Source: Cydia pomonella (lineage: Eukaryota; Arthropoda; Insecta; Lepidoptera; Tortricidae). From it: a DNA stretch of 64,000 nt. Below, piece after piece: positions 20,108 to 32,607 of this stretch; the first letter of the stretch is position 1; each line of letters opens with the position of its first letter. The position numbers and the translations under genes were made by a program. The notes beneath the pieces are model-generated. The model worked only from the letters and a program-made list of their open reading frames with translations. It did not search any database and was not told where the DNA came from. The stretch spans positions 13,455,692-13,519,691 of the forward strand of contig NC_084717.1 in NCBI RefSeq assembly GCF_033807575.1, given 5' to 3'.

Positions 20108-23100
20108 ATCGGAATTTGGCAGCTAACTCCATCTTGCGTCCAGTAGAAGAATCAAAATCGTACAGGTAAAACTACTCTCTGCCTTAGGATCCCCTTTTAA
20201 ATGTCATAAATCCAAACATGGCAGCCATACCCATCGACAAAAAAGTCTACCGTTGATCTAATTTCATTTGACAGTTAACTAATACGTATTCGACACGCTT
20301 ATATTTGACAACTAGAATCCTGACTAGAGCTGGGACTGCGTACCAAAAGTACGTCTCCGTTACTCGTACCAAAAGTACGTCTAAAATACCAGTTTTACGA
20401 GTATGACCCCCAATAGGCAGTTTACGTATTTGCCGTGCTTAGGCGTCTTACAAATAAGGATTATTTATACAAATATCGACTTATTATTTCGGTAAGGGTC
20501 GGAAATATGGTGACGTTTTGAGTGAAGGCTATGAATCTATTGTCATATTTTTGTTATATATTATTACATTATTTTTAGATACAACAGACACCCAGACAAC
20601 CATCTGTTAACAAAATTTTATTTTACCTAAAGTAACGGTAAGAATGGAGGTACGAGGTGATAAAAGTTTCATATTTGTTTTATTTCAGAAATCAAAGTCC
20701 GTACTTTTAAATACTCGACAAGCTAAAAGTAGTCTATTACAAATAACCTGTTCCAAAAACTATTCCGGTACAACGCCCCGCCTCTAGTGTGGATATTGTT
20801 CACTGACAGGTGGTGATAATAGCAATTCGACAAGTCACAATATTTCTCACATCAAATGGAAATCAACACGAAACGTCACTTTTAGCATGTCGAATAAGGG
20901 CCCAGTACAGAACCGGAATCTGGCCTTTTAAATATTTAAAATAATTTCCCGTGTTTTTTTTTTTTTAATAAGTATCATGCAACTGAGGATCAGATTTGCC
21001 TTTTAGTCAATTAAAATCGTTCCAGATAAGGGGTAGTGCCTTGCATTAAAAAAGGGCCAGCTGGTTTTTTAAATAATAATAGTCGAAAAATTGTGATCTT
21101 GAAAGCTCTCCATCCCTAACTACATAGATGTCAGCGCTGGTCATCATGGCTGGAATATCTTATGTCATATAACTCATATATTACTGATATTGAAAAAAAA
21201 GTGAGCTATCGACCTTTATTCAATGCACGATGAAATGTAGCATTTCAATCAGATTTCAAAACAATATTCAAATCCCAAATCAAGTTAGGATTGGGAGATC
21301 GTTTTTTGTTACAGCGGACAATAAAGCAGACCGATACGATCAAATTTAATTATCAATACGCGTGAAGAGAGCGCGCGGCGTATCCGTGTGTTTTTAAACG
21401 GGGTTAAGAAGTCATGCAATTTAATATTGTATTGCGGCCCTATCATTTAATCACAAAGGAATCACGATGTCTACACGATTTCAATACATGCATAAAGAAT
21501 AATTTAAAAAAAACGGCGTAACTAAGATTAAAACATCTTCATGCAGAGAATGCAGGTATTTTCAGAAAATACTGATATCAGAATTAGATAATTAAAAAGG
21601 TAATCTGTAATTTGGGGATGTACCTATTTAGAATTTTTAGGAAGCATCTTAAGATGTTTTCGATCAGTTTAGATGTTTTCGTGAAAAAATGTCCTGTATT
21701 ATGGAATAGTATTTACATCAATAATTTGCTGTGGTAATTAGCTTAAGATAATACTGTTTATGTAATACTGTCTTACTATTCATAAGTGCTTGTTGCTAGG
21801 CCTACATTAATAAATTCATAGAATAAATTTTAATTTTAATTCATAGAATAGAGTATTTAGTAAGTAATTTGAACTGAACTGAACTGAAAAGTTTTCACTT
21901 TAAATTTTATAATTCCAAATACGTTGTAGGTACTATATTATGAAGGTATTTTTTTTTTAAATCATTGTATTAAATATTGGCTACAATGTGACTACGTTTT
22001 AACCGCTTAGAATTTTTCATCGAGCGTGCTAGTATTGCCGCCGCCTGTACGGTACGGAGGTACACGAAATTTTGCCTTATTTATGATACTGCGGCGAAAT
22101 GAGCTGGATGTTGTATGTCTTATATATCAGACTACGACGGTTAAAAGGTTAATGAAATAACATTATTTGAACGGCTGTAAAGGGCTCAATAAGTTTTTAG
22201 CAAAAAAAATGTTTTTGGTAAGTATATGCTTTTATCGCTGACTGTACTTTTCTTTCCACAGGTAACTAATACTCATCAAGACAAATCTAAAAACCCCAAA
22301 TACAATTAGGTTGCGTTGTTTTATTACATAGTGCCTGTGGCCACCTCCTCCAAATAGACACAATTGTTGTTGACTTGCAGAAAATATCCAGAAGCACTAA
22401 CTAACCATGGCCACCTCTTGTCTCAATCATCAGGTCAGCTCAATAGTACGTACCATAACATTGAATTGTCATCCGAATTACATATGTATGCAAATTTCCA
22501 GCTTCATCGGAAACCGGGAAATGGGTCAAATTTAACTTGCGAGATTTGATTACCTATACATACCTACAGATACACGGACATCGGAACAGGTAAAACTAAA
22601 TATTAAGAGACGTGTTAATTTTTAGATATTATGATACTAAAATTATATTTTAGCCGCTTGTACGGTAAAGTTTCTCAAATCAATTTATTAAATAGTGCCA
22701 GATAGGCGAGATACATTATCATGTTCTTATCTTAATGTTGAAGTCTGAATATGCCTCTTTTAAAGTGTACGTTACTTGTCCAGAATTCTTATTTTTACAG
22801 AAATATACTACAATACCGCCTGCTAGTATACTCTGTACTTAGCCATCGAAAATATGTGGACTATTCAGTGCTCTAAATGATGTAAACATGCACTTTAAAG
22901 CCCCTGGCAATAGATTTGTGTTTAGATATTTCTGAACGCAACGTTCGCTACGACATATCTGATACTAATATGATTTATATCAAAACAATGTAACAACCAA
23001 TGTCACTCGGAATGTAAACCTGTTGAAATATCGTTTAAAATAAAGATAAAATCACCATCAATCCCTCGTATAGATGCATTTAGCAATGCATTCGGATCCA

Positions 23101-24660
23101 TTGCGCTGTTCAGATCGGCAGATACTGGCTCAAATTACAACGTTTCGGTATTGTTTTTGCATAATAATTACACACCATGTAACCTGTCGTAAGTTATGTC
23201 GTTGTGTTATATATAGTTGTTACGAACACAGAACTTCTATAAGACTTATGTTAAACTTTAACTGGAAATTTTGAAATAGGCTAATAGGTACCGAGTGTCA
23301 CAAGTCACAACGAGAGAGTAAATCGAATACGGATCAAAAATTCTGCCCGATGACATTGCGATAAAGTAGCTATATGATCGTGTCCAGAGCGTATTATGAT
23401 TGCATTTCTCACGTGATGCCTGGGAGAGAAAACATATATCTATCTTGAGGGGTGTCAGAAAGTTTTTAATGAATATTCTACAGATAATTTTATTTTGAAT
23501 TATTATTTTCACTCAAGAATTTAGATTGCATGGAATAATTTGAGCTACCAAAGTATCTGTGGCGGGGCGTCAACGTTTTCGTGACAAAGCCAGAGCTAAT
23601 GTAGCCTACTTTTATGAGACACATGTAATTTGCTAGAAAAACTAACTATACCCTGTGGGAATCGAGTTAATGGTCGCCTCGACACTGCAATGTGTGAAAA
23701 CGTGCTGAAGTATAAGGCTTCATTTACATTTCATGGTTCATAGCTGCACGCATATTTATAACATTTAGTAGATACAGAAGTATGCTAAACAGTCATATAT
23801 TGGAATCTTTCAACGCCTTACATCAATGCAAATACATACGTGTTGGTTGGTTTACCACACTTTCCTGTCTAACTATTCGAGCATTACCATTAGCATACAG
23901 TTAGAAGCAAAGAGAGTCTAATTTCGACTAAAGTTGCAAAAAAATCATTTAATTGAAAGTAGGTAGTAGGTATGCTATGCATTAAGGCGACAGAGCGTCA
24001 ACCGCGAAAATCATGATCTGCCTTGCTATTGCTCGAACATTTAAGTGATAGCTGATAGAGAACCAGATAACTAAGCAATACCATTTCGCAGTTAGCCCTC
24101 TGATATATCCTTCTTTTTTGAATGCTGTTTGCTAATGCACTTTGGCAATAATTATAGCAATTAAAACCTTACCACAGCAGCTCTAAATAGTGAACAAGTG
24201 ATATTTTACATAATACCGACCATTTATTATTTCAATAACAGAAAAATAAACAACCATAATGAACTTTACTAAGTACTTATACTAAAGTTAAAAAATTTGG
24301 CCCAAATCGCCGTCAATGGGCAAGGTGCCCAGAAGGCTGGCCGTATTTTTTTAATGCAATTCATTATATCACGCAGTCGAAGAAATTACCAGCGCGTAGT
24401 TTTTTACAGGCTATTGCGATGAAATCGGCGAACTAGATATTGTATTTAATATATGATTGGCTACTATAGACATCATACAATATTGAACTTAATAACTTAA
24501 AGTAAGCGGTCGATTACTACATTAAGTAATCTGGCTGAGTCACCGTCCAAATCAATCAAACAATTGAAAGCGTTAATTAAATAACACCCAAGTCAGTATG
24601 AATTCCATAACGACTTTAGCCGTTTTGAAATTTGCAGGCTTAAGTGGTGTTATTTTTTTT
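20108..24660. other. Long intergenic stretch, no gene seen
   Basis: About 4.5 kb of AT-rich DNA with no credible gene. Small details: CGTACCAAAAGTACGTCT occurs twice at 20339-20383; AATTCATAGAATA is duplicated near 21812-21850; a GGGCCCTTATTCGACATGC-like end near 20896 recalls the one at 8876. At 24310-24345 a minus-strand scrap (GGTGCCCAGAAGGCTGG) comes from the RPDG-type LINE. Confidence 0.5.
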
Positions 24661-24662
24661 TT

Positions 24663-25050
24663 AATTACGAGGCGGCTGAAAACGCAAAGGTGGGGAAATA
24701 CCGCGGTCTCGGTGCCGAATACAGTTTTGTTCCGTTCGGCGTCGAGACCCTGGGTCCGTGGGGTCCTGGCGCTCTGAGTCTCCTTAGAGACCTTTCAAAG
24801 AGACTCAGGGACGCAACTGGGGACCGGAGAGCTGGCAGTTACCTCGCTCAACGCATCAGTCTGGCAGTTCAGCGGGGTAACGCAGCCAGCATCATCGGGA
24901 CCTTGCCGCAGGGACCTTTTTTAGATTTAGTTTAGTTTAGTGTAGTTTTATTTTTGTATAGTCTGTATTTAGATTAATTGTAATTTTAAGTTTTTATTTA
25001 TTGTTTCTGACATGTTTTTGTACCTTATATCCATGAATAAATATACAAAA
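24663..25050 (+). pseudogene. RPDG-type LINE, 3' terminal fragment
   Basis: An 81-codon frame (24690-24935) encodes FGVETLGPWGPGALSLLRDL, RDATGDRRAGSYLAQRISLA and RGNAASIIGTLPQGP, then stops. It is followed by a T/A-rich 3' UTR with AATAAA at 25036-25041. The same module occurs at 26375-26835 (+), 25735-26320 (-) and 30901-31440 (-), where more of the upstream part remains. It is 5'-truncated. The family resembles lepidopteran LINE polyprotein C-termini, but I cannot name the clade. Confidence 0.65.
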
Positions 25051-25639
25051 TGATTACGTTATTGATTTAGAACACTTTTGATAGAAGCATGTATTTCGAA
25101 ATTCGGTAATGGCGGTTTAGAAAATTATTGACATTAAGTGCCTGCGTGTGAGTAGGTATAGGTACATACAAACTTAGTCATTGTAACGGATTATTTCGTA
25201 TTGTCATTTTTATGCAAACTGACCCACGCACTTGAGTGTATTATTTCAAAGAAAGGTACATATGTTATGACCACGTGTCTGACGTACTACGGACACGCGA
25301 CCGCTTCTCCGTACAAACGCAGTCTCCATTTTCCTCTCTAAATATTAACATTATAAAAAATATTGCTATTTAATTTAATAATTTCGTTGAATAATAATGA
25401 ATATGCCAAATGCATTGAATATGATATGCCAAAGAACGATACGTCATCATTACGACACAATACCTATGTACCTATTCTATATTTTTTTGTTTATTGCCTG
25501 CACCTAACTACATTATGTTTGACCTGATTGACTGGTACAGAATTACTTTAGTTACTAGGTTCGCCATTTATACTTCCAATTGAAATAAACTTTCATGAAA
25601 TAAATACCTAGTTATTACTAACAATTCCAACCGGTACAA
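25051..25639. other. Intergenic spacer
   Basis: AT-rich sequence between LINE fragments. Nothing else is recognised. Confidence 0.4.
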
Positions 25640-25734
25640 CTTGGTTTCGGTACTAAAGGTGGGTGCGAAGCCGCTGTCCATGCCCTCCGCACCTGCCTGA
25701 TCAATGAACAGTGTGAGGTACTCCTGAAAATATC
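25640..25734 (+). pseudogene. LINE reverse-transcriptase scrap
   Basis: A short frame reads LGFGTKGGCEAAVHALRTCL then NEQCEVLLKI, a segment near the start of the reverse-transcriptase palm of the same lepidopteran LINE group. It is cut off where the minus-strand LINE copy begins. Confidence 0.6.
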
Positions 25735-26325
25735 ATCTTTATTAAAACTAAAAGTATTTATTTACAATAACAATATACATAATGGATATATACAGATGAT
25801 TACTATAACTAGCATATATCTAAAATAGACCCTTGAGGCATTGTACCAAGGATGCTGGCGGCATTTCCTCGTTGTATCGCAATACTGATACGTTGTGCGA
25901 GGAAGCCGCCAGCTCTTCGGTCACCAGTTACGTCAACCAGACGTTTCGCGATATCTCCAGAAAACTTGTGCGCGCTGGGACCCCATGGACCTAGAGTTTC
26001 AACGCCAAATGGTACAAAATGGTACTCTTCCCGAGGCTCTTATATTTATTACGTTTCAAAATTTCGGCGCTTTCCGCCGCTGCGCCCGCTTTTACCTTAG
26101 TCCGTTGGAGGTGGGACGGTGCCAGTGTATCTACGCAGGTAGCACCCCACACTAACATCCGTCCCAAGCTCCAAGGAACCAAGGACACCCCATCAGGTCT
26201 CTTGCCATTATCCCTGATAATGCCAATCGGCTCAAGAAGAGCAGGCACATTGATGGTGGCAAGAGATCGACGGATTATGTCATTAAGCGACGCATGTCTT
26301 GAAAAACGACCTGTACTTTTTTGAC
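25735..26325 (-). pseudogene. RPDG-type LINE fragment, minus strand
   Basis: Reading leftward: RHASLNDIIRRSLATINVPA, DNGKRPDGVSLVPWSLGR, GATCVDTLAPSH and SAEILKRNKYKSLG, then after a frameshift the AFGVETLGPWGP module. The 3' end near 25735 has two AATAAA motifs. It lies head-to-head with the plus-strand copy that follows. Confidence 0.7.
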
Positions 26326-26935
26326 AAGATAATCCATGTCCAGGTCCACGTCCGTGCCACAAGAGCATATATGTGGCGTACATACCGAAACCCCGAGTCG
26401 CCGGCTATCCTTGAACCAAACGCATTTCGAGGGACGATGGCAAGAGACGGTATCACCCTGGTCCCATGGAAGATGGATCGAGTGCTAGTCTGGGACGCCA
26501 CACTGGCACACGCGTCGATACACCGTCCCATCTACCAAGAACTTCGACCAGGGCTGGGGCAGCTGCCGAGGCGGCTGAAACCAAAAAAAAAAAACAAATA
26601 TCGAGGTCTCGGGCCCCAATACCACTTTTTGGCATTTGGACTCAAGACACTAGCGCCGTGGGGTCCAAGCACCAAGGTACTATGCAAGGAAATAAGTAAA
26701 AGGCTCATAGATTCTACCGGTGACCAGAAAGCTGGCAGCTTTCTCTCGCAGCGCATAAGTATTGCCATTCAGCCAGGAAATGCTACCAGCATCTTTGGCA
26801 CAATGCCGCGGGGGCCTTATTTAGATATATTTTAATTTAGACTAGTTTTTAATTTTAATATAAGTAGCTATTTTATATAATTGTATGTACCATTAATTTT
26901 ACATTGGAATAAATAAAGGATTAGAAGTAAAAAAT
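26326..26935 (+). pseudogene. RPDG-type LINE fragment, plus strand
   Basis: A frame of up to 178 codons (26299-26835) includes AILEPNAFRGTMARDGITLV, PWKMDRVLVWDATLAH, KYRGLGPQYHFLAFGLKTLA and RISIAIQPGNATSIFGTMPR. The stop is at 26833-26835, with an A/T-rich 3' UTR and AATAAA at about 26910. It is 5'-truncated, with the first part of the frame probably not element-derived. Together with the preceding copy it makes an inverted pair of about 500-bp arms. Confidence 0.7.
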
Positions 26936-29408
26936 AAGTTATTACGATCGATATGACACTTCCCTATCAAAACTATCTTATTGCTTAACTCTGGCTGTAA
27001 GTTCCATAATTATAATTAATATCGTAAAGTAAAATCATTCCTAAAACCAAAAACAAAAACTACGACAAAACGTTCAACGGCAATTGCACGCAACAGTTAT
27101 GTAACCTAACGTATGGTAATAAAACGTACTGTAAACCATTTTGTATCTCAAACCGTTATGGGACCTTGTCACAGAAAGAAAACGAAGAAATCCGTAACAA
27201 AAAACATGTCGCGACTCATTCGCTTGCTGCGGCAAAGTCTCAACTGGTTGCAAATTAGATTATTATTGTGAGAAATGCACATGATTGATGTACTGATCTT
27301 GAATTTGAACCGGTTGCACGATGGACCTTGCTTTTGATTCATTAGTTTTATGTTGGTTTTACGCGTTAGGTTGGTAACTCACATATTGCGGTTGGTGCGC
27401 GTTGATGTCTTTTGCAAGGTGCGTTCGAGATTTGGGTGTTGATAATTTTAAACGATTTAAGTAATATTTTTTTGGAATATTGTTATCTGATTGTCATGAA
27501 ATAATAAGGAAAGAAGGGCGGGATTTTTGCCATAGGAAAAATAGAGTACTTTTTTTATAATGTAATTACAACACAATGTAAACTTACTTAAAACAAAATA
27601 CGTACTTATATTTAAATATTTAGTGGCTGCTATCTCTATCTTTATACTACGTACAGCGAGCATGCACTTTTGCAGTTCGCTGACACTTTATAAACTGTAT
27701 GCTATTTAACTCGCACTTTACGAACAAATTCCATCGAAATCATTTATAAAGTGGGTAGGTATGCATTTTTGCTGCTGGATGTACATAAAAATCGACTTTT
27801 TAATTAGTGGCGCTAAATTACCTATACAAACTTATGTTACTTATTTAATCTTTATTGCACACAGTAAAACGCACTGTACAAAAGCAAACTTCATGCCATA
27901 AGGCATTCTCTAGGTTCCTGTACGAACACAACCGTGTTATCTCATCTATCATGCGACATTTCATTTCTACAGACAAGTGACATTCTAATATCTCTATTAG
28001 AATAAACGTTCTCACTTTTATTATCTTGTCAATCCAGTGATAAACGCAACTGCAATGTCCTAAGACTACCACCACTAATCAGCTATATTCTAATCATATC
28101 ATGTAGTCCTTCCACCTTTCTCCGCCAGCATGCGGCTTGAATGATTAACCAATCTGGTTCAGTTTACTTGACGATAAGCAGATGACATAATACCTGGGGC
28201 GTTGTTGCAATAGCCAATCGGAGGCAAGTATATCTTAGTGTCCAATATAAGAGCGCTTGCCAATTACTTGTAATTATTACGAGTCTCTAGATCATCGTAT
28301 ATTGGTGGAAAATGTGGACTTGATTAGCTTAAGCGATGACAATACGGACATGGTCTGAACGTTTATTGTAGTATTGTACCCAATAAATGAGAAATAGAAG
28401 CGACATTGCATTGATGTCGTTAAACAATTTATGCCGAAATGTTTCCACATAGGTACTATTTTATAGTACTTGGTTGTTGGTTTGGATTTCATTCGTATGG
28501 GTATGGGAACGACCATTATTTATTCACACACTAACTTAAATTTGATAGAAATCAAGAAAACAACATGAAATTTCATTTCACAGCGTGGTGTGCAAAAATA
28601 TCTGTACAAAGTATGTCGTTCTGATCATTTATATCATAAGGGGGAAGGATCAACTCACGATTTTCGTATAGGGCTATAAGAACTATATACTATAACGCAG
28701 TCATCTTAATTAATACACACCCGTTATCGTCAAGTTACTGTTTCTAACATTGAAAATCAATCTAATACCCACACTTAAAAATCGAATCTTTACGATTACC
28801 CAGTAACTTCTTACACTATACTCTGTATCTTTAGGTATTTAAATAAAAGTTAACAAAATCTACCCTCATTGAGGGTAGATGAAAACATTACATGATCAAA
28901 TAATGTAGGTTAAAGTCAGGTCATTCGCTGACAGATTCAGGCGATTTTGTATTTGCCTTGATTCGATTGGTTAACCAATAAATGTTATATAACTACCCGA
29001 AAATGTACAAATTGTTGGTTTACTTTTATTGAAATGCCTAAAGATACAAAGTAATAGGTACGCCTCTATATTCTCATATTCTTTCCTTTCCACCAATCAC
29101 AGTACCCTCAATATATCAGATTAAAGCGTAATCCGTTACGTGATTCTGGAGTTGTACATACTAATAAGTTCAGGCACTGGTTAGCCCGCGAAGAATGTTA
29201 CTATGTTACTTTTCGAGCACCCGAAACGGCGTAAGTGTTAAACAGACCGTTGAGACTTACGTCCTTCTGCAATAAAGGGGTAATACAGGTTGACTCGGTT
29301 GGATGAAGCTCAATTAATGTTAGTAATTGGCGGTCACATACGTAATTAATGAAGTGTTTAGTGCGTACATGATTGGGCAACGACGAGTAATTTTTAAGTC
29401 TCTAACGG
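26936..29408. other. Intergenic, no gene seen
   Basis: AT-rich DNA without supported genes. A short perfect hairpin, ATCTACCCTCA/TGAGGGTAGAT, lies at about 28860-28882. Open frames at 27457-28516 look like chance. Confidence 0.45.
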
Positions 29409-29571
29409 CTCAATTCGAAAAATGCTTATAAGATGTCACACTGATTAGATACCGAGTGTGTGATCTGTGAGTGTCAAAAGTCAAGTTTTTGATTGAAGAA
29501 ATATCACTTTTGACACTGACAAGTCAGTATCTGATCGGTGTGACATCTTACAAGCATTTTTCGAATTGGGT
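29409..29571. repeat. Palindromic MITE
   Basis: The left arm CAATTCGAAAAATGCTTATA is mirrored by the complement of the right arm, CAATTCGAAAAATGCTTGTA. Pairing continues through AAGATGTCACAC, AGATA and AGTGTCAAAAGT to a small central loop. No clear target duplication was seen, so the ends are approximate. Confidence 0.7.
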
Positions 29572-30005
29572 CGTAGGCCTATGTTGGACTTACGAGTATT
29601 GTCAGCTTGTTTATGCTTCACGTTCCAATTTTGATTTTAAGTTTAATTATTTGTGTAAGATTCCCTTATTTCGATTGTACCTAAACCCTTAAACCTGACT
29701 TAATTAATCTGAGCTATAACCGTGAAAATAGAAGTAGGTAAATTGTCATCTTTCTCTGTCACTCTAATCACACCTTCATTGGAATAAAAGAGAAAGATCC
29801 CCGCACTTAGCGAATTTCGGTTCTCGCGGTGTAGGTCCTCTGTATAGCCTGTATAGGGCTATCGAATTGGTTCTCCCACTTCATTCATAACGCATAGAAC
29901 ATTTACAGAGGAAAATGGATTCCGTGGAAAATCTGCCCGTGCAGCTCTTGCCAAATGGGTTATCTTCGGGTTATTAATTTATTTATCGGGTTATCGGGTT
30001 ATTAT

Positions 30006-30261
30006 GACGACCGGTTTGGCCTAGTGGGTAGTGACCCTGCCTACGAAGCTGATGGTCCCGGGTTCAAATCCTGGTAAGGGCATTTATTCGTGTGATGAGC
30101 ATGGATATTTGTTCCTGAGTCATGGGTGTTTTCTATGTATTTAAGTATTTATAAATATTTATATATTATATATATCGTTGTCTAAGTACCCTCAACACAA
30201 GCCTTATTGAGCTTACTGTGGGACTTAGTCAATTTGTGTAATAATGTCCTATAATATTTAT

Positions 30262-30295
<34 letters not shown>

Positions 30296-30297
30296 AA
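30006..30297 (+). repeat. tRNA-derived SINE with long poly(A) run
   Basis: The head GACGACCGGTTTGGCCTAGT has an A box (TGGCCTAGTGG) and a B box (GGTTCAAATCC). It is followed by the family body (GTTCCTGAGTCATGGGTG, ATCGTTGTCTAAGTACCC) and a TTTATT end running into about 32 A. This is the most complete copy of the family in the window. It is related to those at 14051, 19015, 34135 and 60198. Confidence 0.8.
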
Positions 30298-30900
30298 AAA
30301 ATCGGCAATTCGTTACACTCGCAATAATCCATATGGTATGGAATTCATTCAGACGCAGACGGACCATGCACTTCTTATCGTTTTAGCCTCTATCCAAGAA
30401 AACTTTATAGCGCTTTGTTCTATCATTTTGCATTTGAAATATGGAAACTGCTAGTGCACAAAGATGCCTAAAAATTATAAGCCAAAAGAAGAAAGTGTCG
30501 GTCACAAGTGACATTTTTATGTAATTTAATCCTTTTTTAGCCGGAGATATCAACTAAATCATTTTTGCTACGGACAATTTAACTCTCGGACTGTAAAGAC
30601 CATGTTTCTTTCAACTTAGATTCACGATATAGTTACCATTGTATGCGGCTACTAATGAAAGTATGTAGGTATTGAAGTGGAGCGAAATGGCCTGCATCTG
30701 ATTGCGACATACATCACGTGACTTTCATCGCAACGACGGTAAACACTGAGTTACGTGGCCACCTTTATTTAGTTTATAAGAAAAATCGACAAGCTTCATA
30801 TAAAATATTGGAAACAAAAACTTTTACTAAAAGCATATAATTGATAACAGAATATATAACATTTATTTCAACACAAATGGGTGGAAACACAATGAAACAC
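30298..30900. other. Intergenic spacer
   Basis: AT-rich, no feature recognised. Confidence 0.4.
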
Positions 30901-31440
30901 TTAAATTAAAAACTTATAAATAAATAAAAATACCCAAGTCGAGACCCTTGGTAGGGTGCCCAGTAGGCTGGATGCATTGCCCCTCTGAATAGCAATACTT
31001 ATCCGCTGGGCAAAATGCAGGCCAGCCCTCTGGTCACCCGAAGCCTCTATAAGGTGCTTTGCTAATTCCTTATAGAGGCGGCGCGCGCTAGGCCCCCACG
31101 GCCCTAGGGTTTCAACCCCAAACGCCGCAAATATGTAACTACCGAGGTTGACATACTTGCGACGCTTGAGGCTTTCGGCCGAAGATGCGGCCGCACCAGC
31201 ATCAACTTTGGTGCCTGGAATATGGGACGGTGCCAGGGTGTCTACGCAAGTAGCTTCCCGGATAAGGGGTCGTCCCATACTCCAAGGCACCAACGTCATT
31301 CCGTCGGGCCTCTTGCCATCATCCCTGACCAGGCCGTTGGGGTCGAGGACCGCCGGCACCTTGGCACTGGCAAAAGCCCTACGGATGACGTCATTGATGC
31401 TGGCGTGCCGAGGTATCCTTCCAGCACTCCGGCTGCATGA
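30901..31440 (-). pseudogene. RPDG-type LINE, 3' part, best preserved copy
   Basis: The longest open copy of this LINE family (frame to 31359, extended by homology to about 31437). In order it encodes RHASINDVIRRAFASAKVPA, DPNGLVRDDGKRPDGMTLVP, WSMGRPLIREATCVDTLAPS, SAESLKRRKYVNLGS, FAAFGVETLGPWGPSARRLY and RISIAIQRGNASSLLGTLPR. The 5' part (endonuclease and RT) is missing. Its truncated 5' end lies about 30 bp from the mariner element. The function of this C-terminal module is unknown to me. The RPDG...D spacing loosely recalls PD-(D/E)xK nucleases, but that is speculation. Confidence 0.7.
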
Positions 31441-32607
31441 GAGGCCATGGTAAGTAACTATTGATAACTACCTCGTGTGTTCATAAGTTTTGAGACAAAA
31501 TGAATACTCGAATTATATAAATGAAAAGAATTTATTTTTATGATACAGTCATAGGGTTAATAAAACAACATTGTCTTAGTAAAATATAAAATTGAATTCA
31601 CTCGAAATGTCCACCTTTTTTTTTTAATACAGGCTCTTAAGCGTGGTTTCCACTCTTCAATTGCTTCACGTACTTTTTCAATAGGGATACGCTTCGCTTC
31701 TCTCACTAATGCCCGTTTCAGGGCCTGAAGGTTTGGATGGGAATTTCGACATGCCCTTAGCTCCAATTCCGTCCACAAAGAGTAATCCAAAGGATTTAAG
31801 TCTGGGCTTGAAGAAGGCCATTCCTCAGTACTAATAAATCTGGGCAAATTTTCTTTTAGCCACTTTTGTGTAAATTTCGCTTTATGTGATGGTGCAGAAT
31901 CTTGCTGGAAAATCCAATCCTTGCCAGCGAATAGAGTGGTAGATAGGGGTTTTACAACGTTCTCTAGAATGTCACTCTGATAATTTTGAGCTTTGACTTT
32001 GACACCTTAGTGACAAAAGTGGAGTGGCGTAACGCCTTCATATGAAACCCCCCACCATACCATAACGCTAGCCGGATGATGTGTGCGTTGGATATTTCGC
32101 ACGTTAGACGGAATGTCCTTTGAGCTTTTGGCATAGATTTTATCATTCTGCCTGTTAAATTTTTCCTCGACGGCAAATATCTTCTCATCCGTGAACAAAA
32201 TTTTTCTAGGATCGTGCTTCTTAAGCAGCATCCGACATCGTTGGAGCCGCAATTTCCGTAGACGATCATTTAGATAATGCACTTTTCTCTTACTATACGC
32301 CTTTAATTTAAGATCATATTTAAGTATTCTATTTACCGATATACGCGAAATGCCAGTCTGAAGAGCCATCTTCTTCTGCGTGCGGCATGGATTTCGACGA
32401 ATTCGTTCTTTGATCATCTTTATGTTAGCAGGAGTCCTTACAGATCGCGGACGGCCAGTTCTTGGACGGTCGTCAATCTTTTGTGTCTCCTTGTACCTCT
32501 TTATAGTATAATATACAAAATTGCGACTAGCTCCAATACTCTTTAATTCGTTAAAAATTTCCATTGGTTTTTTCCCTGCCTTATACAATGAAATTACAGT
32601 ACAGCAC

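Noticed and set aside
20108..24660. Host exons in the long unannotated stretch
   Set aside because: I found no frame with protein-like composition or paired splice sites; short frames here look like chance in AT-rich DNA.
24690..24935. A host gene (81 codons)
   Set aside because: Four more copies of the same module exist in the window in other contexts, some with LINE RT pieces; it is a LINE fragment.
32007..32588. A frameshift in the mariner transposase
   Set aside because: Translation through 32009 shows the same frame continuing to 31557; the break is a single in-frame TAA, not a shift.
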